64,000 bases of DNA from an uncultured Synechococcus sp. (GTDB lineage Bacteria; Cyanobacteriota; Cyanobacteriia; PCC-6307; Cyanobiaceae): positions 58,173 to 122,172 of the forward strand of contig CAJWYF010000003.1 in the NCBI GenBank assembly GCA_913049535.1, written 5' to 3'. Position 1 is the first letter of the stretch; each line of letters starts with the position of its first letter. The position numbers and the translations under genes were made by a program. Positions 49,031-57,935 of this stretch are shown piece by piece. The notes below the pieces were generated by a model. That model worked only from the letters and a program-made list of their open reading frames with translations. It was not told the origin of the DNA and ran no database searches.

Positions 49031-49684
49031 GGCCGCAAGCAGCAGCACGGTGGGGACTGCAGCTAATTGATTGACGCTTACTGGTAGGGCCAGCCCCTGC
49101 ATCGATGCACTGAAGAGACCTCCGATCAGGGTTCCGGCAATCAGGGCCAGCAGCGTGAATCCCACCGCTTTGAAGAACCGGCGGCGGCGGCGCTGCAGGC
49201 TGGCGATGGTGATCAACGCTGCCAGTGAGAGCAGCAACTCCGGTAACCCTGGTTGAGCGCCGAGGAACAGCACAACCGTTAGCACCACGCCGTGGCCAGC
49301 CAAGGGCTGCCACAGCTCAGGCCCTTGGGCCAGGCTCAGCTGCGGCCACTGCAGATCGAGTTTGGGTGTGGGCAGCGCCGGCATCGCCGGCAATTTCGGC
49401 AGGCCTTTGGCTGGCTCGCTAACGCCGGCGCTGGCCTCGAGCTTGGAGGCGCTGGCCGCGGCACCGGTGAGTTGCCCCAGCTGGCGGTCCTTCAGTCGCT
49501 GCATCAGCACAGCGTCATAGGCCGCCTCCACCTTGGCTCTGGCCTGGGCATCGTCTGCAGGGAGAGCGTTCAGGCAGTCCTGCTTGGCGCGCTGCACGGC
49601 CTCAAAGCTGGCGTCAGCTGTGATCCCCAACCGCTGGTAGGGATCGGTGCTGTTGGGATCAGCCGGAGGAGGAGCCTGGGCCAC
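49010..49684 (-). CDS. CPP1-like (DUF3353) J-like membrane protein
   Basis: I chose GTG 49684, giving 224 residues that begin MAQAPPPADPNSTDPYQRLGI; the open frame runs on to 49810 without family character. A J-domain-like segment (DPYQRLGITADASFEAVQRA) lacks the HPD motif of true DnaJ. It is followed by a linker and three or four C-terminal membrane helices. This is the CPP1 architecture; plant CPP1 stabilises light-dependent protochlorophyllide oxidoreductase. A role in chlorophyll synthesis here is plausible inference. Confidence 0.82.
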   Translation of the reverse strand: MAQAPPPADPNSTDPYQRLGITADASFEAVQRAKQDCLNALPADDAQARAKVEAAYDAVLMQRLKDRQLGQLTGAAASASKLEASAGVSEPAKGLPKLPAMPALPTPKLDLQWPQLSLAQGPELWQPLAGHGVVLTVVLFLGAQPGLPELLLSLAALITIASLQRRRRRFFKAVGFTLLALIAGTLIGGLFSASMQGLALPVSVNQLAAVPTVLLLAALAVLLD

Positions 49685-49736
49685 AGAGGCAATTGTTTTG
49701 GCAAGCGTATCGGCTGTTGTGTGTTTGAGGTGAGAC

Positions 49737-50000
49737 TCAGAACACCGGTTGAGAGGGTTCGAACCCGCTGGCCTGCAGTTGCAGCTGCCTGCGCTGGGCC
49801 AGTTCAGCACTGAACCACAGCCGCTTTTTCAACAACGGCATCTGAGGGGGAAGGTGGGATCCTTCAATCCACTCAACGTTGCCAGCCGGATCGGCTGCAG
49901 GGCTGCCGTCGAGGCGCAGTCGGACGTAGTCGCAGCCGCCATCGAAACGCGGCCGCACCCACCATTGGGTGGCCATGACTGGAGCTGATAGTTCATGCAT
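49737..50000 (-). CDS. Small conserved protein downstream of prfC
   Basis: The last 79-87 residues of a longer minus-strand open frame look genuine: MATQWWVRPRFDGGCDYVRL, then LDGSPAADPAGNVEWIEGS and LLKKRLWFSAELAQRRQLQLQ. The upstream part of that frame is only the prfC antiframe. Starts at 50000 (MHELSAP) or 49976 (MATQ) both fit. It follows the prfC stop by 28 bases on the same strand. No family was recognised; it is aromatic, soluble and beta-like. Confidence 0.55.
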   Translation of the reverse strand: MHELSAPVMATQWWVRPRFDGGCDYVRLRLDGSPAADPAGNVEWIEGSHLPPQMPLLKKRLWFSAELAQRRQLQLQASGFEPSQPVF

Positions 50001-50028
50001 CCTGGCGAGCCGATGGCTCAGCTGTGGC

Positions 50029-51666
50029 TCAGAGGCTGATCGGTTCGCTTCCGCTGACCACTGGCGCCACCGAGGCGAGCTCCAGGTCGGGGTGATCTTC
50101 ATGGAGCTGGTTGAGGTTCCAGTTGTTCTTGAACAGCAGGACCGGACGATCCCAGGCATCGCGCACGGTTTTGCAGTTGAAAATTCGCCCGACCTTCTCC
50201 AGTTCGCTCCAGCCACCACTGACCCAGCGCGCGACGGCAAAACCCAACGGTTCAAGACGGGTGGGGACCCCGTACTCATTCTCGAGGCGGTGCTGCACCA
50301 CCTCGAGTTGCAATTGACCAACCGCCGCCAGGATTGGATCCCGTTTGCTTTGGTCGGTGTCGTAAAGAATTTGAACCGCTCCTTCTTCCCGTAGTTCATT
50401 GACCCCCTTGCGGAAGTTCTTGAAGGCTGAGGGGTTCGGATTGCGCAGCCAGGCAAAGATCTCTGGGCTGAAACAGGGAATGCCTTCGTACTCCACCTTC
50501 GGGCCGATGTAGAGGGTGTCGCCAATGGCAAACATGCCTGGATTGTTGAGGCCGATCACATCACCGGGGTAAGCCTCATCCACCACCATGCGGTCTTGAC
50601 CAAAGATCTTTTGCGGCCTTGACAAACGGATGGCGCGGCCGCTGCGGGCATGCTGAACCGTCATGTCCTTTTCGAACTTGCCTGAGCAGACCCGCACGAA
50701 TGCCACCCGATCCCGGTGGCGGGTGTCCATGTTGGCCTGAAGCTTGAAGACAAAGCCGCTGAACTGGGGACGCAGCGGATCGATGGGCCCATCGCTGCTC
50801 TGGCGGGCCATCGGTTTTTGAGCCAGCTCCAGGAAGGCATCGAGGAAAGGCCGAACACCGAAGTTGGTCATGGCACTGCCAAAGAACACAGGCGTCAGCT
50901 CCCCGGCATGGACCAGCTCCAGGTCCAGCTCCGCGCCAGCACCCTCCAGCAGCTCCAGCTCCTCCAAGGCGGTGTCGAGCAGCTCCTCCTCCACCAGCTC
51001 GCGCAGATCAGGGTCTTCGGCGCTGAGCAGCTTTTCGCTGGCCTGTCGGCCCCGTTCAGCCCTCTCAAACAACGTCACTTCACGGCTGCGGCGATCGATC
51101 ACGCCGCGGAAGTTCTCGCCGCTGCCGATCGGCCAGTTCACCGCCCACGGCACCAGATCCAGCTCCTTCTCGATTTCATCGAGGAGCTCGAGCGGTTCTC
51201 GACCCGGACGGTCCATCTTGTTGATGAACGTGAAGATCGGGATCTGACGCATGCGGCAGACCTCAAACAGCTTGCGCGTCTGCGGTTCGAGCCCCTTGGC
51301 GGCGTCTTCCAGCATCACCGCGTTATCGGCGGCCGCCAAGGTGCGATAGGTGTCCTCAGAAAAGTCCTGGTGACCTGGTGTGTCCAGCAGGTTGATGGTG
51401 CTCTGGTGGTAGTCGAACTGGAGCACGGTGGAGGTGATCGAGATGCCGCGCTGCTTCTCGAGTTCCATCCAGTCAGAGGTCACGCGCCGCTGCTCCCCAC
51501 GGGCCTTGACCGCTCCGGCCTGCTGGATGGCACCCCCGTAGAGCAGGAGCTTTTCGGTCAGCGTTGTTTTGCCGGCGTCCGGGTGGGAGATGATCGCGAA
51601 ATTGCGTCGCCGTGAAACGGCCTCCCCGATGTCCTCAGCGGGTGAATCCTGCGGGCTGGGCGCCAT
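50029..51666 (-). CDS. prfC: Peptide chain release factor 3
   Basis: RF3 is a translational GTPase that recycles RF1/RF2 from the ribosome. From ATG 51666 the protein has 545 residues with the P-loop SHPDAGKTT at about 27-35, the switch [10 protein letters not shown], the NKMD motif ([11 protein letters not shown]), and the RF3-specific C-terminal domain ([15 protein letters not shown]). The open frame extends upstream to 52077 but those residues are not RF3-like. A small gene at 51736 diverges from it by 70 bases. Confidence 0.95.
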   Translation of the reverse strand: MAPSPQDSPAEDIGEAVSRRRNFAIISHPDAGKTTLTEKLLLYGGAIQQAGAVKARGEQRRVTSDWMELEKQRGISITSTVLQFDYHQSTINLLDTPGHQDFSEDTYRTLAAADNAVMLEDAAKGLEPQTRKLFEVCRMRQIPIFTFINKMDRPGREPLELLDEIEKELDLVPWAVNWPIGSGENFRGVIDRRSREVTLFERAERGRQASEKLLSAEDPDLRELVEEELLDTALEELELLEGAGAELDLELVHAGELTPVFFGSAMTNFGVRPFLDAFLELAQKPMARQSSDGPIDPLRPQFSGFVFKLQANMDTRHRDRVAFVRVCSGKFEKDMTVQHARSGRAIRLSRPQKIFGQDRMVVDEAYPGDVIGLNNPGMFAIGDTLYIGPKVEYEGIPCFSPEIFAWLRNPNPSAFKNFRKGVNELREEGAVQILYDTDQSKRDPILAAVGQLQLEVVQHRLENEYGVPTRLEPLGFAVARWVSGGWSELEKVGRIFNCKTVRDAWDRPVLLFKNNWNLNQLHEDHPDLELASVAPVVSGSEPISL

Positions 51667-51735
51667 GGCGTTGGCCTCGGAAGGGGATTCCCCAGCTTCC
51701 CACTCCGTAATCTGAAATCCAGCTCCGCTGTTGCT

Positions 51736-51981
51736 GTGCCCCTGCCTGATCCAGATCGCCTGCCCTCTGCAGGTCAGGTGTTCAACAACCCCGATGGCTT
51801 TGCCATGGCCTTCTCCGATGCCTGGGACAGTTTTGAGCGGCAACGGCCCGGTCATGGCTTGGAGCGTGAGGCCAAATTTGAGCAGGTGATGCTGGCTTTG
51901 GCTGAGCATCCGTTTTTGCAGCAAGAGCCGCAGCAGGCCGAGCAGTTGGCCCGATTCCGAATGCGGCTTCTGGACTATTGA
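51736..51981 (+). CDS. Small conserved hypothetical protein (81 aa)
   Basis: The product starts at GTG 51736 ([21 protein letters not shown]) and is soluble and helical, with [26 protein letters not shown] and a C-terminal [12 protein letters not shown]. No signal peptide, metal motif or membrane helix is visible. It lies between the divergent prfC and nrdJ, 157 bases before the latter. I do not recognise the family; the open frame and codon use look coding. Confidence 0.55.
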   Translation: MPLPDPDRLPSAGQVFNNPDGFAMAFSDAWDSFERQRPGHGLEREAKFEQVMLALAEHPFLQQEPQQAEQLARFRMRLLDY

Positions 51982-52121
51982 GGGGCCCGCTTGAGCGCTT
52001 GGATCTGCAGGGCCGCGTTCTGCTAGCGGCCTGCTGCTTGAGCCGTTGGATGCGATGGCCAGATCAGGGGCCGGCATGGGGCCTCTACCGCTTCCTGTGG
52101 CGTATTAGCTTCGCTCGACCT

Positions 52122-52133
52122 ACTAGATCTAGT
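52122..52133. promoter_or_regulatory. 12-base perfect palindrome 5 bases before nrdJ
   Basis: ACTAGATCTAGT is an exact palindrome ending 5 bases before the GTG start. Its inner ten bases match the NrdR-box core CWATATATWG at eight positions. A second box at the usual spacing was not found by eye, so an NrdR site is only a hypothesis. A different dimeric repressor or a chance palindrome are alternatives. Confidence 0.4.
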
Positions 52134-52138
52134 GCTCG

Positions 52139-54496
52139 GTGACCCCTTCTTCGGACCTGCTCGTGCAGCCCGCATCAGCGACCAGCGCTGCTGCTGCTGA
52201 CAGTGACTCGGCTGCACTGCTGCAGACCGATTTCCCCGCGACCGCCCCGGCGGCCAACCCCGTCTTCTATCGCACCTACAGCCGTAAAACCCCTGACGGG
52301 CGAGAAAGCTGGTCGCAGGTCAATGAGCGCAACCTCTCCGGTCTGCAAAGTCTGGGGGGGCTCAGTGATGAGGAGGTGAGCCTGATGCGTCGGATGCAGC
52401 GTCAGCTCACCTCGCTTCCCTCGGGTCGTTGGTTGTGGATCGGTGGGACGCCCTGGATTGAGCAGAACGTCAACTTCTCCGGTGCCTACAACTGCACCTC
52501 CACCAACTTGGTGGATTGGGAGGCCTTCGGGCTGATGATGGATCTGGCGATGATGGGCTGCGGCACGGGCGCCATCATTGAGCCCCGCCTGATTGAGCGC
52601 CTGCCGGCGGTTCGCAACGAGCTGCGCGTCGTTTCAGTCACCGACATTGGTGCAACTCCTGCTGACCAGCGCCAGGAGACCACCACCCATTCGATCGATG
52701 GCCACCGCGTCAGCATCAAGGTGGGTGACACCCGCCGTGGCTGGGTGGACAGCTACCAGCTGCTGTTGGAGCTTTGCAGCGATGATCGCTTCAGCGACAC
52801 CATTGAGGTGGAGGTGGACCTCTCGGATGTTCGTCCGGTCGGCGAAACTCTCAAGGGTTTCGGTGGGATGGCCAACCCGGTCAAGCTCAAGGACCTTTAC
52901 GGCCGTGTTGCCGGACTGCTCAACAAGGCCCGTGGCCGCAAGCTCACATCCGTTGAATGCTGCCTGCTGATCGATGAGGCAGCCGTCACCATCGTCGCCG
53001 GCAACATCCGCCGGAGTGCCGGCATGCGCCAGTTTGCGTCCTCGGATACATCGGCCGCTGGAGCCAAGGAGAACCTCTGGCAGCAGGACAGCGAGGGCAA
53101 CTGGCGTATCGACCCTGAGCGGGATGCCCTGCGTATGGCCAACCACACCCGTGTGTTCCACACACGGCCCAGCCGCGAGGTGGTGCTTGAGGCCGTCACC
53201 AAGCAATTCCAGTGCGGAGAGGGTGCGATTCAGTTCGCCCCCGAGGCGATTGCCCGCTCCAATGCCGATCTGCTGAGCACTCCTGAGCTGCGCCAGGAGT
53301 TCCAATCCATCTACTGCGAGCAAGGCCGGGATGAAGCTGGTCGCTGGTTGCAGCTCAATCACGGTCCCATGGCCGATGCTGAGCTGGAGCACCGGCTCGG
53401 TCGCTATGGCCTCAACCCTTGCGGCGAGATCCTCGGAGCCGACTTCCACTGCAACCTCGCTGAAGTTCACCTCAACCGCATCGATCCTGAGGATCACCCG
53501 GCCCAGGCGGATGCCTTCCGTGCCGCTGGCCTCTCGGTGGCCTGCCTGCTGAACCATTCCTTTGAAGTCGAGCGCTATCGCCAGAGCCGAGCCTGGGATC
53601 CGATCGTGGGCGTGAGCTTCACCGGCCTGTTTGACTTCTTCGTTCACGCTTTCGGTACCCCCTGGCTGCAGTGGTGGGCAGAAGGCCGTCCTGCGACCGA
53701 AGCCGGCGCGTCCTTTAAGCGTCAGGAGGCCGAGTATCTGAGCCGTTGGAAGTCCATCGTCAACGAAGCGGTCTGGAACTACTGCGACGCGCACGGTCTG
53801 CGCCGCCCCAATCGCTGCACCACTGTTCAGCCTGCAGGCACCAAGAGCCTGCTGACAGGAGCGGCTCCTGGCTGGCACCCCCCCAAGGCCCAGCGCTTCA
53901 TTCGTCGCATCACCTTCCGCAAGAACGATCCGGTGGCCCTGGCCTGCATGGATTACGGCTACACCATCGTGCCGTCCCAGTCCGATAAGGATGAGCAGGG
54001 CCGTCTGTTGAATGACCCCTTTGATCCCCGCTGCACCGAGTGGCTTGTGGAAATTCCCACCGAGGTGAGCTGGGCGAACCTGCCTGGAGCTGATGCGGTT
54101 GACATCAACAACTTCTCAGCGCTTGCCCAGTTCGACTTCTACATGCAGGTGCAGCAGCACTACACCGCCCACAACACCTCAGCCACGATCGAGTTCCGCG
54201 AACACGAGATTGAGCCCCTCGCCGATGCCATCCACCAGGCCATCGAACAGGGCGGTGGTTACATCTCGGCTGCACTGTTGGCCCGTTTTGATGCCAACGC
54301 CACCTTCCCCCGTCTGCCCTTCGAACCGATTGATCAGGCCACCTATGAACAGCTGCAATCCGATGTGATCGCCCGCCGCAGCACCAGTGACTTCTTCGAA
54401 GCGCTGCAGCGCTACGACCGCGGTGAGCTGGTGGAAGCTGGTCCCGCCGGTTGCGACTCTGATAAGTGCTTGCTGCCGTTGGCCAAGCAGGGCTGA
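52139..54496 (+). CDS. nrdJ: Adenosylcobalamin-dependent (class II) ribonucleotide reductase
   Basis: This 785-residue enzyme makes deoxyribonucleotides from ribonucleoside triphosphates using a cobalamin-derived thiyl radical, so it needs no oxygen or iron-tyrosyl subunit. Visible signatures include FSGAYNCTSTNLV, NIRRSAGMRQF, the radical-cysteine loop NPCGEI (Cys at about 428), and QPAGTKSLLTGAAPGWHPPKA. The C-terminal CDSDKC redox pair also fits. It is monomeric-type in length. The start is GTG. A perfect palindrome sits just before it; the RNR is typical of marine Synechococcus. Confidence 0.95.
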   Translation: MTPSSDLLVQPASATSAAAADSDSAALLQTDFPATAPAANPVFYRTYSRKTPDGRESWSQVNERNLSGLQSLGGLSDEEVSLMRRMQRQLTSLPSGRWLWIGGTPWIEQNVNFSGAYNCTSTNLVDWEAFGLMMDLAMMGCGTGAIIEPRLIERLPAVRNELRVVSVTDIGATPADQRQETTTHSIDGHRVSIKVGDTRRGWVDSYQLLLELCSDDRFSDTIEVEVDLSDVRPVGETLKGFGGMANPVKLKDLYGRVAGLLNKARGRKLTSVECCLLIDEAAVTIVAGNIRRSAGMRQFASSDTSAAGAKENLWQQDSEGNWRIDPERDALRMANHTRVFHTRPSREVVLEAVTKQFQCGEGAIQFAPEAIARSNADLLSTPELRQEFQSIYCEQGRDEAGRWLQLNHGPMADAELEHRLGRYGLNPCGEILGADFHCNLAEVHLNRIDPEDHPAQADAFRAAGLSVACLLNHSFEVERYRQSRAWDPIVGVSFTGLFDFFVHAFGTPWLQWWAEGRPATEAGASFKRQEAEYLSRWKSIVNEAVWNYCDAHGLRRPNRCTTVQPAGTKSLLTGAAPGWHPPKAQRFIRRITFRKNDPVALACMDYGYTIVPSQSDKDEQGRLLNDPFDPRCTEWLVEIPTEVSWANLPGADAVDINNFSALAQFDFYMQVQQHYTAHNTSATIEFREHEIEPLADAIHQAIEQGGGYISAALLARFDANATFPRLPFEPIDQATYEQLQSDVIARRSTSDFFEALQRYDRGELVEAGPAGCDSDKCLLPLAKQG

Positions 54497-54699
54497 TCGT
54501 TGCTGCGCTGCTCGCTCAGGCTCAGGGTCTCAATGGCACTGCACAGCTGATCGAGCAGCTCGCGGCAATGGTTGCGCTGATGCTCAGGGCAGGCTGACTG
54601 AGGCAGGGTCTGGATCATCTCCGCCAGTTTCCGCGTGCGGATGGCGAGGAAGTCAGTGCTCAGCACAGCCATTAGCGGGGAGGCGATCACTCCCACCAT
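54412..54699 (-). CDS. Small hypothetical protein overlapping the nrdJ end
   Basis: From ATG 54699 the frame encodes 95 residues. The first part, MAVLSTDFLAIRTRKLAEMI then HCRELLDQLCSAIETLSLSEQ, looks like a real helical protein. The last 28 residues are simply the antisense of the nrdJ end, suggesting the gene lost an earlier stop or extended into its neighbour. An 85-base convergent overlap is unusual. No family was recognised. It could instead be a chance frame, so confidence is moderate. Confidence 0.42.
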   Translation of the reverse strand: MVGVIASPLMAVLSTDFLAIRTRKLAEMIQTLPQSACPEHQRNHCRELLDQLCSAIETLSLSEQRSNDQPCLANGSKHLSESQPAGPASTSSPRS

Positions 54700-54810
54700 G
54701 TCTCTCTGTCTCGTGAGACCAACCTGGGATTGGGGCTTCAAATCCCGCTGAAGCTCCTGCTCAGCTGTGGCACAATCCTTTTGGCGCGCAGCCCCTGCGC
54801 GGCCCTCCTT

Positions 54811-54895
54811 GGAGGGGTGGTCGAGTGGTTGATGGCTCCGGTCTTGAAAACCGGCGAGGTGAAAGCCTCCGTGGGTTCGAATCCCACCCCCTCCG
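54811..54895 (+). tRNA. tRNA-Ser, anticodon UGA
   Basis: A complete cloverleaf is visible: acceptor GGAGGGG (54811-54817) pairs with CCCCTCC (54888-54894). The anticodon stem CCGGT/ACCGG encloses the TGA anticodon at 54845-54847. A long class II variable arm (CGAGG..CCTCCG region) and the T loop GGGTTCGAATCCC follow. The 3' CCA is not encoded, as is common in cyanobacteria. It reads UCN serine codons. Confidence 0.97.
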
Positions 54896-55068
54896 TTGAC
54901 CGATTGATGAGCATGCCGAAGTCCCTGGCGGCTTGCCAGTGGATTTCAGCTTTGCTTTGTCACAGTGCCGCATATGTACCTAGCGATGCAGGCTGCGATG
55001 CATGCCGATTTCGGTTCGAGGTCTTAAGCAGAGTTGATTCATCTGCTGCTCCGCGCGAGCGTCCGATC

Positions 55069-55227
55069 ATGACGATTGCTCCAACCGCTGGTGTGCCGAC
55101 GGATCAGGACGCCGTTGAGCAGGAAGCCGGCAGCCTCGAGCATTGGGATGACCCTGAGTGGTACGACGATGGGGCCCTCTCCGGCGGCAGTGCCAGCTCA
55201 GGGGATGGGGCCCAGCAGGGTTGGTGA
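55069..55227 (+). CDS. Short acidic protein (52 aa), tentative
   Basis: The frame from ATG 55069 encodes MTIAPTAGVPTDQDAVEQEA, then an acidic, Trp-bearing LEHWDDPEWYDDGALSGG and a Gly/Ser tail. The longer open frame that runs back through the tRNA is not credible. It is strongly acidic and probably disordered, which suggests a small binding or regulatory protein. Nothing identifies a family. It stops 7 bases before the convergent chrA stop. Treat as tentative. Confidence 0.4.
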   Translation: MTIAPTAGVPTDQDAVEQEAGSLEHWDDPEWYDDGALSGGSASSGDGAQQGW

Positions 55228-55234
55228 CCCCCGT

Positions 55235-56422
55235 TCAGTGATGCAGCCCAAGGCCGCCGGCCAGGGCGCAAAGCATCACCACGCGCCAAGCGGGCTGCCG
55301 CCAGCCCACCAGGAGGAGCAGTGCTGCTGCCGCCAGGGCAAAGTCAGCTGCACTCTTGATCCCCACCTGCCAGACCGGCTGATACAGGGCTGCCAGCAAC
55401 ACACCGACAACCGCAGCGTTGATTCCCTTCAAGGCGCGCCGCATCCAGCTGGCCTGCCCCAGCTGTGCCCAAAAGGGCAGCACGCCGCCAACCAGAGCAA
55501 AGGCCGGCAGAAACAGAGCCGTTAAGGCCATGAACGAGCCCAGGACGCCCTGAAGACCGCCCCGCAGGTCGTACCCCAGAAAGGCGGAGAGCGTGAACAA
55601 CGGTCCTGGCACAGCCTGGGCAGCGCCATAGCCCACCAGAAAGCTGTCGCTGCTGATCCAGCCGTGGGGCACCAGGGATTGCTCCAGCAGCGGCAGCACG
55701 ACATGACCACCCCCGAAGACCAGGGCGCCGGCCTGAAAGAAGCTGGCCAGCTGACGAATCACCACCGGCTGGCCGCTCTGCAGCAGCCAGGGCAAGCTCA
55801 GCAGCATGGCCAGCATGATCAGCAGCAACACAGCACCACTGCGCCTGCTGATGGGCACCCGCAGCGCATCAACCCCGGCTTCACGCTGAGGCGGTGCCTC
55901 CAGCAGGGTCACACCGGCGATGGCGCCGATCAACAGTCCCAGCAGTTGCACGGCCGGATGGCGAATCAGGAGCACCAAGATCGCCACCAGCACCATCAAG
56001 CTGGCGCGGGCCTGATCAGGTGCCAGCTTGCGCTGCATGCCCAGCACGGCCTGGGCCACCACAGCGACTGCTGCCACCTTGAGCCCCTGGACCCAGCCTC
56101 CATCCATCCAGGCGGGGTTGAGCCCCAGCAGTGCAGCCACGCTGATCAGCAGCAACGCTGAAGGCAGGGTGAAGCCGGCCCAGGCGGCAAGACCTCCGAG
56201 CCAGCCAGCACGCATCATTCCCAGGCCGATGCCCACCTGGCTGCTGGCTGGCCCTGGCAGGAACTGACAGAGCGCCACCAGATCGGCATAGGCCGCATCA
56301 CTCAGCCAGCCGCGACGTTCCACGAAGCGTTCGCGGAAATAACCGAGGTGAGCCACCGGACCTCCAAAGGAGGTGCAGCCCAGCAACAGGAACTGGCGGA
56401 AGACCTCAGCGGCGCGGGTCAT
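55235..56422 (-). CDS. chrA: Chromate transporter (ChrA, two CHR domains)
   Basis: ChrA exports chromate, probably by proton-coupled transport. The 395-residue polytopic protein has two homologous CHR halves. The first carries GCTSFGGPVAHLGYFRERFV and CQFLPGPASSQV; the second carries GALVFGGGHVVLPLLEQSLV and GAAQAVPGPLFTLSAFLGY. Hydrophobic helices account for most of the rest. It overlaps the GT39 gene by 17 bases on the same strand and is the last gene of a five- or six-gene minus-strand run. Confidence 0.92.
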   Translation of the reverse strand: MTRAAEVFRQFLLLGCTSFGGPVAHLGYFRERFVERRGWLSDAAYADLVALCQFLPGPASSQVGIGLGMMRAGWLGGLAAWAGFTLPSALLLISVAALLGLNPAWMDGGWVQGLKVAAVAVVAQAVLGMQRKLAPDQARASLMVLVAILVLLIRHPAVQLLGLLIGAIAGVTLLEAPPQREAGVDALRVPISRRSGAVLLLIMLAMLLSLPWLLQSGQPVVIRQLASFFQAGALVFGGGHVVLPLLEQSLVPHGWISSDSFLVGYGAAQAVPGPLFTLSAFLGYDLRGGLQGVLGSFMALTALFLPAFALVGGVLPFWAQLGQASWMRRALKGINAAVVGVLLAALYQPVWQVGIKSAADFALAAAALLLLVGWRQPAWRVVMLCALAGGLGLHH

Positions 56423-57935
56423 CGTCCGGGTTCAAAGCGCCCGGACCGTAGCGACGGGGCCAGGGCCCTGTCAGCGGGCCAAAGCGGTAAAAGCGCACCA
56501 CCGGCCCGGGGCCATCACCCCGCTGCAGCTGAACAGCTCCCAGTGGTTCCACTCCAGGCAGGCGATTCAGCCAGCCGCGGCGCTCCGCCGGATCGGCACG
56601 GTCGCGCTGCGGCATGTTGAAGCCAAACACAATGCCGCTGCGACCAGCAAAACCATCCTTGGGTTGCCAGAAGGCAAATCCGCGGGCGTCGCCGTTGAAT
56701 GTGGTGAACTCCGCTGTGCTGTCCCTCCCCAGGGCCAGAGCCAGAAATCCCGGCTCGTAGTAGCGCTCACCCACCAGCAAGTCGGCCTGTTGCAGGCTGC
56801 TCCAGAGCCGTGGCTCGGCCTGCAGCGCTGCGCGCAGTTCATGGCTGCTGCTGAGCTCGCGCGAGGTGTCTTGCGTTGCTCCCAGTAGTGGTGCCGCCAG
56901 CCCACTGCGCACGTGGACCGTCGCCACCAGAGCCAGCAGCGGAGGCAGGGCGATGGTGAGCGGTAGCCACCAGCGCAGGAACCCGGCCCTGCGCTGCCAT
57001 GCCTCCGCGAGCCATGCCCCAGCCAGGGGCAGCAGGATCCACCAGATCGGTACCAGCCAGCTGATCAGCACCTGCATGCGTCCAGCCAGCAGCAGAAACA
57101 GGACCAATGGCGGTAAGGACAGCCAGCGCAGCAGGCGCCGATAGTCGCTGTGCTGGTCATGGCGGTGGGCTGCCAGCGCCATGACCAGCACCACGCCGAT
57201 GGTGGGGAAGAGGGCCACCAGCTGGCTGGCCAGAAACAGGGGCGGCCCCGCCAGGTTGAAGCCACTGTCCTTGACGGTGCGTCCCCCTTGAAAGAAAAAG
57301 GAGACCCAGCCGTGTTGTCCGTTCCAGATCCACAGGGGTGCGGAGACCAGCAGCCAGCTCAGCAGTGCTCTCACCCCCTCAGGGCCCAGCAGTCGCTTCC
57401 GTGTGGCCGGCCGGCTCAGCGCCCAGCAGGCCAGGCAGAGCAGCAGCGGTACTGCGTGGTACTTACAGAGCGTCAGCCCCCCCAAAAGCAGCCCAAGCCG
57501 CCCCCAGGGCAGATCGATCGCCAGGCCCCAGAGCACCAGGCTCAGCAGCAGCAACAGTGGTGCATCGGGCAGGAGCAGCACCCCGCCGACCAGCAACAGC
57601 AACGGACAGAGCACGGTCAGCGCTGCGGTCCAGAGATCACTGCCGCGCCCCAGCCCCCGTCTGGCGGCCTGGGCCAGTACGGCGGAGGCGATCGTGTAAC
57701 TCAAGGCCACGGGAAGTCGCAGGCCAATGATTCCCAGATTCAGTTGGGAGCCCAGCCAGGCCCAGAGCCCGACAGCGGCGGGGTGATCGAAATAGCTCAG
57801 GGCTGGATGGGCCCCGTAAAACAGGTAGTAGGCCTCGTCGTAGCCCGGCGGCAGCAGCACCAGCAGCAGCAACCGCAGCAGCAGCCCTGCCAGCAAGATC
57901 AGCGGGAGGGCGTGGCGGCGCAGGAAGCTCGGCAT
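56406..57935 (-). CDS. GT39-type (ArnT/PMT-like) membrane glycosyltransferase
   Basis: The 509-residue protein has the catalytic acidic motif DEAYYL in the first periplasmic loop (about 33-38), followed by YFDHPAAVGLWAWLG, and about ten to twelve hydrophobic helices. A soluble C-terminal part contains YEPGFLALALGRDS. This is the GT39/GT83 dolichyl- or undecaprenyl-phosphate sugar transferase fold that modifies lipid A, proteins or other glycans outside the membrane. The acceptor is unknown. It overlaps the phosphoesterase by 37 bases and chrA by 17 bases. Confidence 0.86.
   Translation of the reverse strand: MPSFLRRHALPLILLAGLLLRLLLLVLLPPGYDEAYYLFYGAHPALSYFDHPAAVGLWAWLGSQLNLGIIGLRLPVALSYTIASAVLAQAARRGLGRGSDLWTAALTVLCPLLLLVGGVLLLPDAPLLLLLSLVLWGLAIDLPWGRLGLLLGGLTLCKYHAVPLLLCLACWALSRPATRKRLLGPEGVRALLSWLLVSAPLWIWNGQHGWVSFFFQGGRTVKDSGFNLAGPPLFLASQLVALFPTIGVVLVMALAAHRHDQHSDYRRLLRWLSLPPLVLFLLLAGRMQVLISWLVPIWWILLPLAGAWLAEAWQRRAGFLRWWLPLTIALPPLLALVATVHVRSGLAAPLLGATQDTSRELSSSHELRAALQAEPRLWSSLQQADLLVGERYYEPGFLALALGRDSTAEFTTFNGDARGFAFWQPKDGFAGRSGIVFGFNMPQRDRADPAERRGWLNRLPGVEPLGAVQLQRGDGPGPVVRFYRFGPLTGPWPRRYGPGALNPDDDPRR

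Noticed and set aside
50716..51615. 299-residue plus-strand frame opposite prfC
   Set aside because: Antisense shadow; the sense strand shows complete GTPase motifs.
51982..52138. Possible cobalamin riboswitch before nrdJ
   Set aside because: The gap is only 157 bases and I could not see the B12-box or the long paired structure such a switch needs.
52634..53878. 414-residue minus-strand open frame opposite nrdJ
   Set aside because: nrdJ carries all the RNR motifs; the antiframe has no domain pattern and no start context.
54730..55068. Extended reading frame running through tRNA-Ser into the small acidic protein
   Set aside because: A protein-coding frame across an intact tRNA is not credible; only the part from 55069 is kept, with low confidence.
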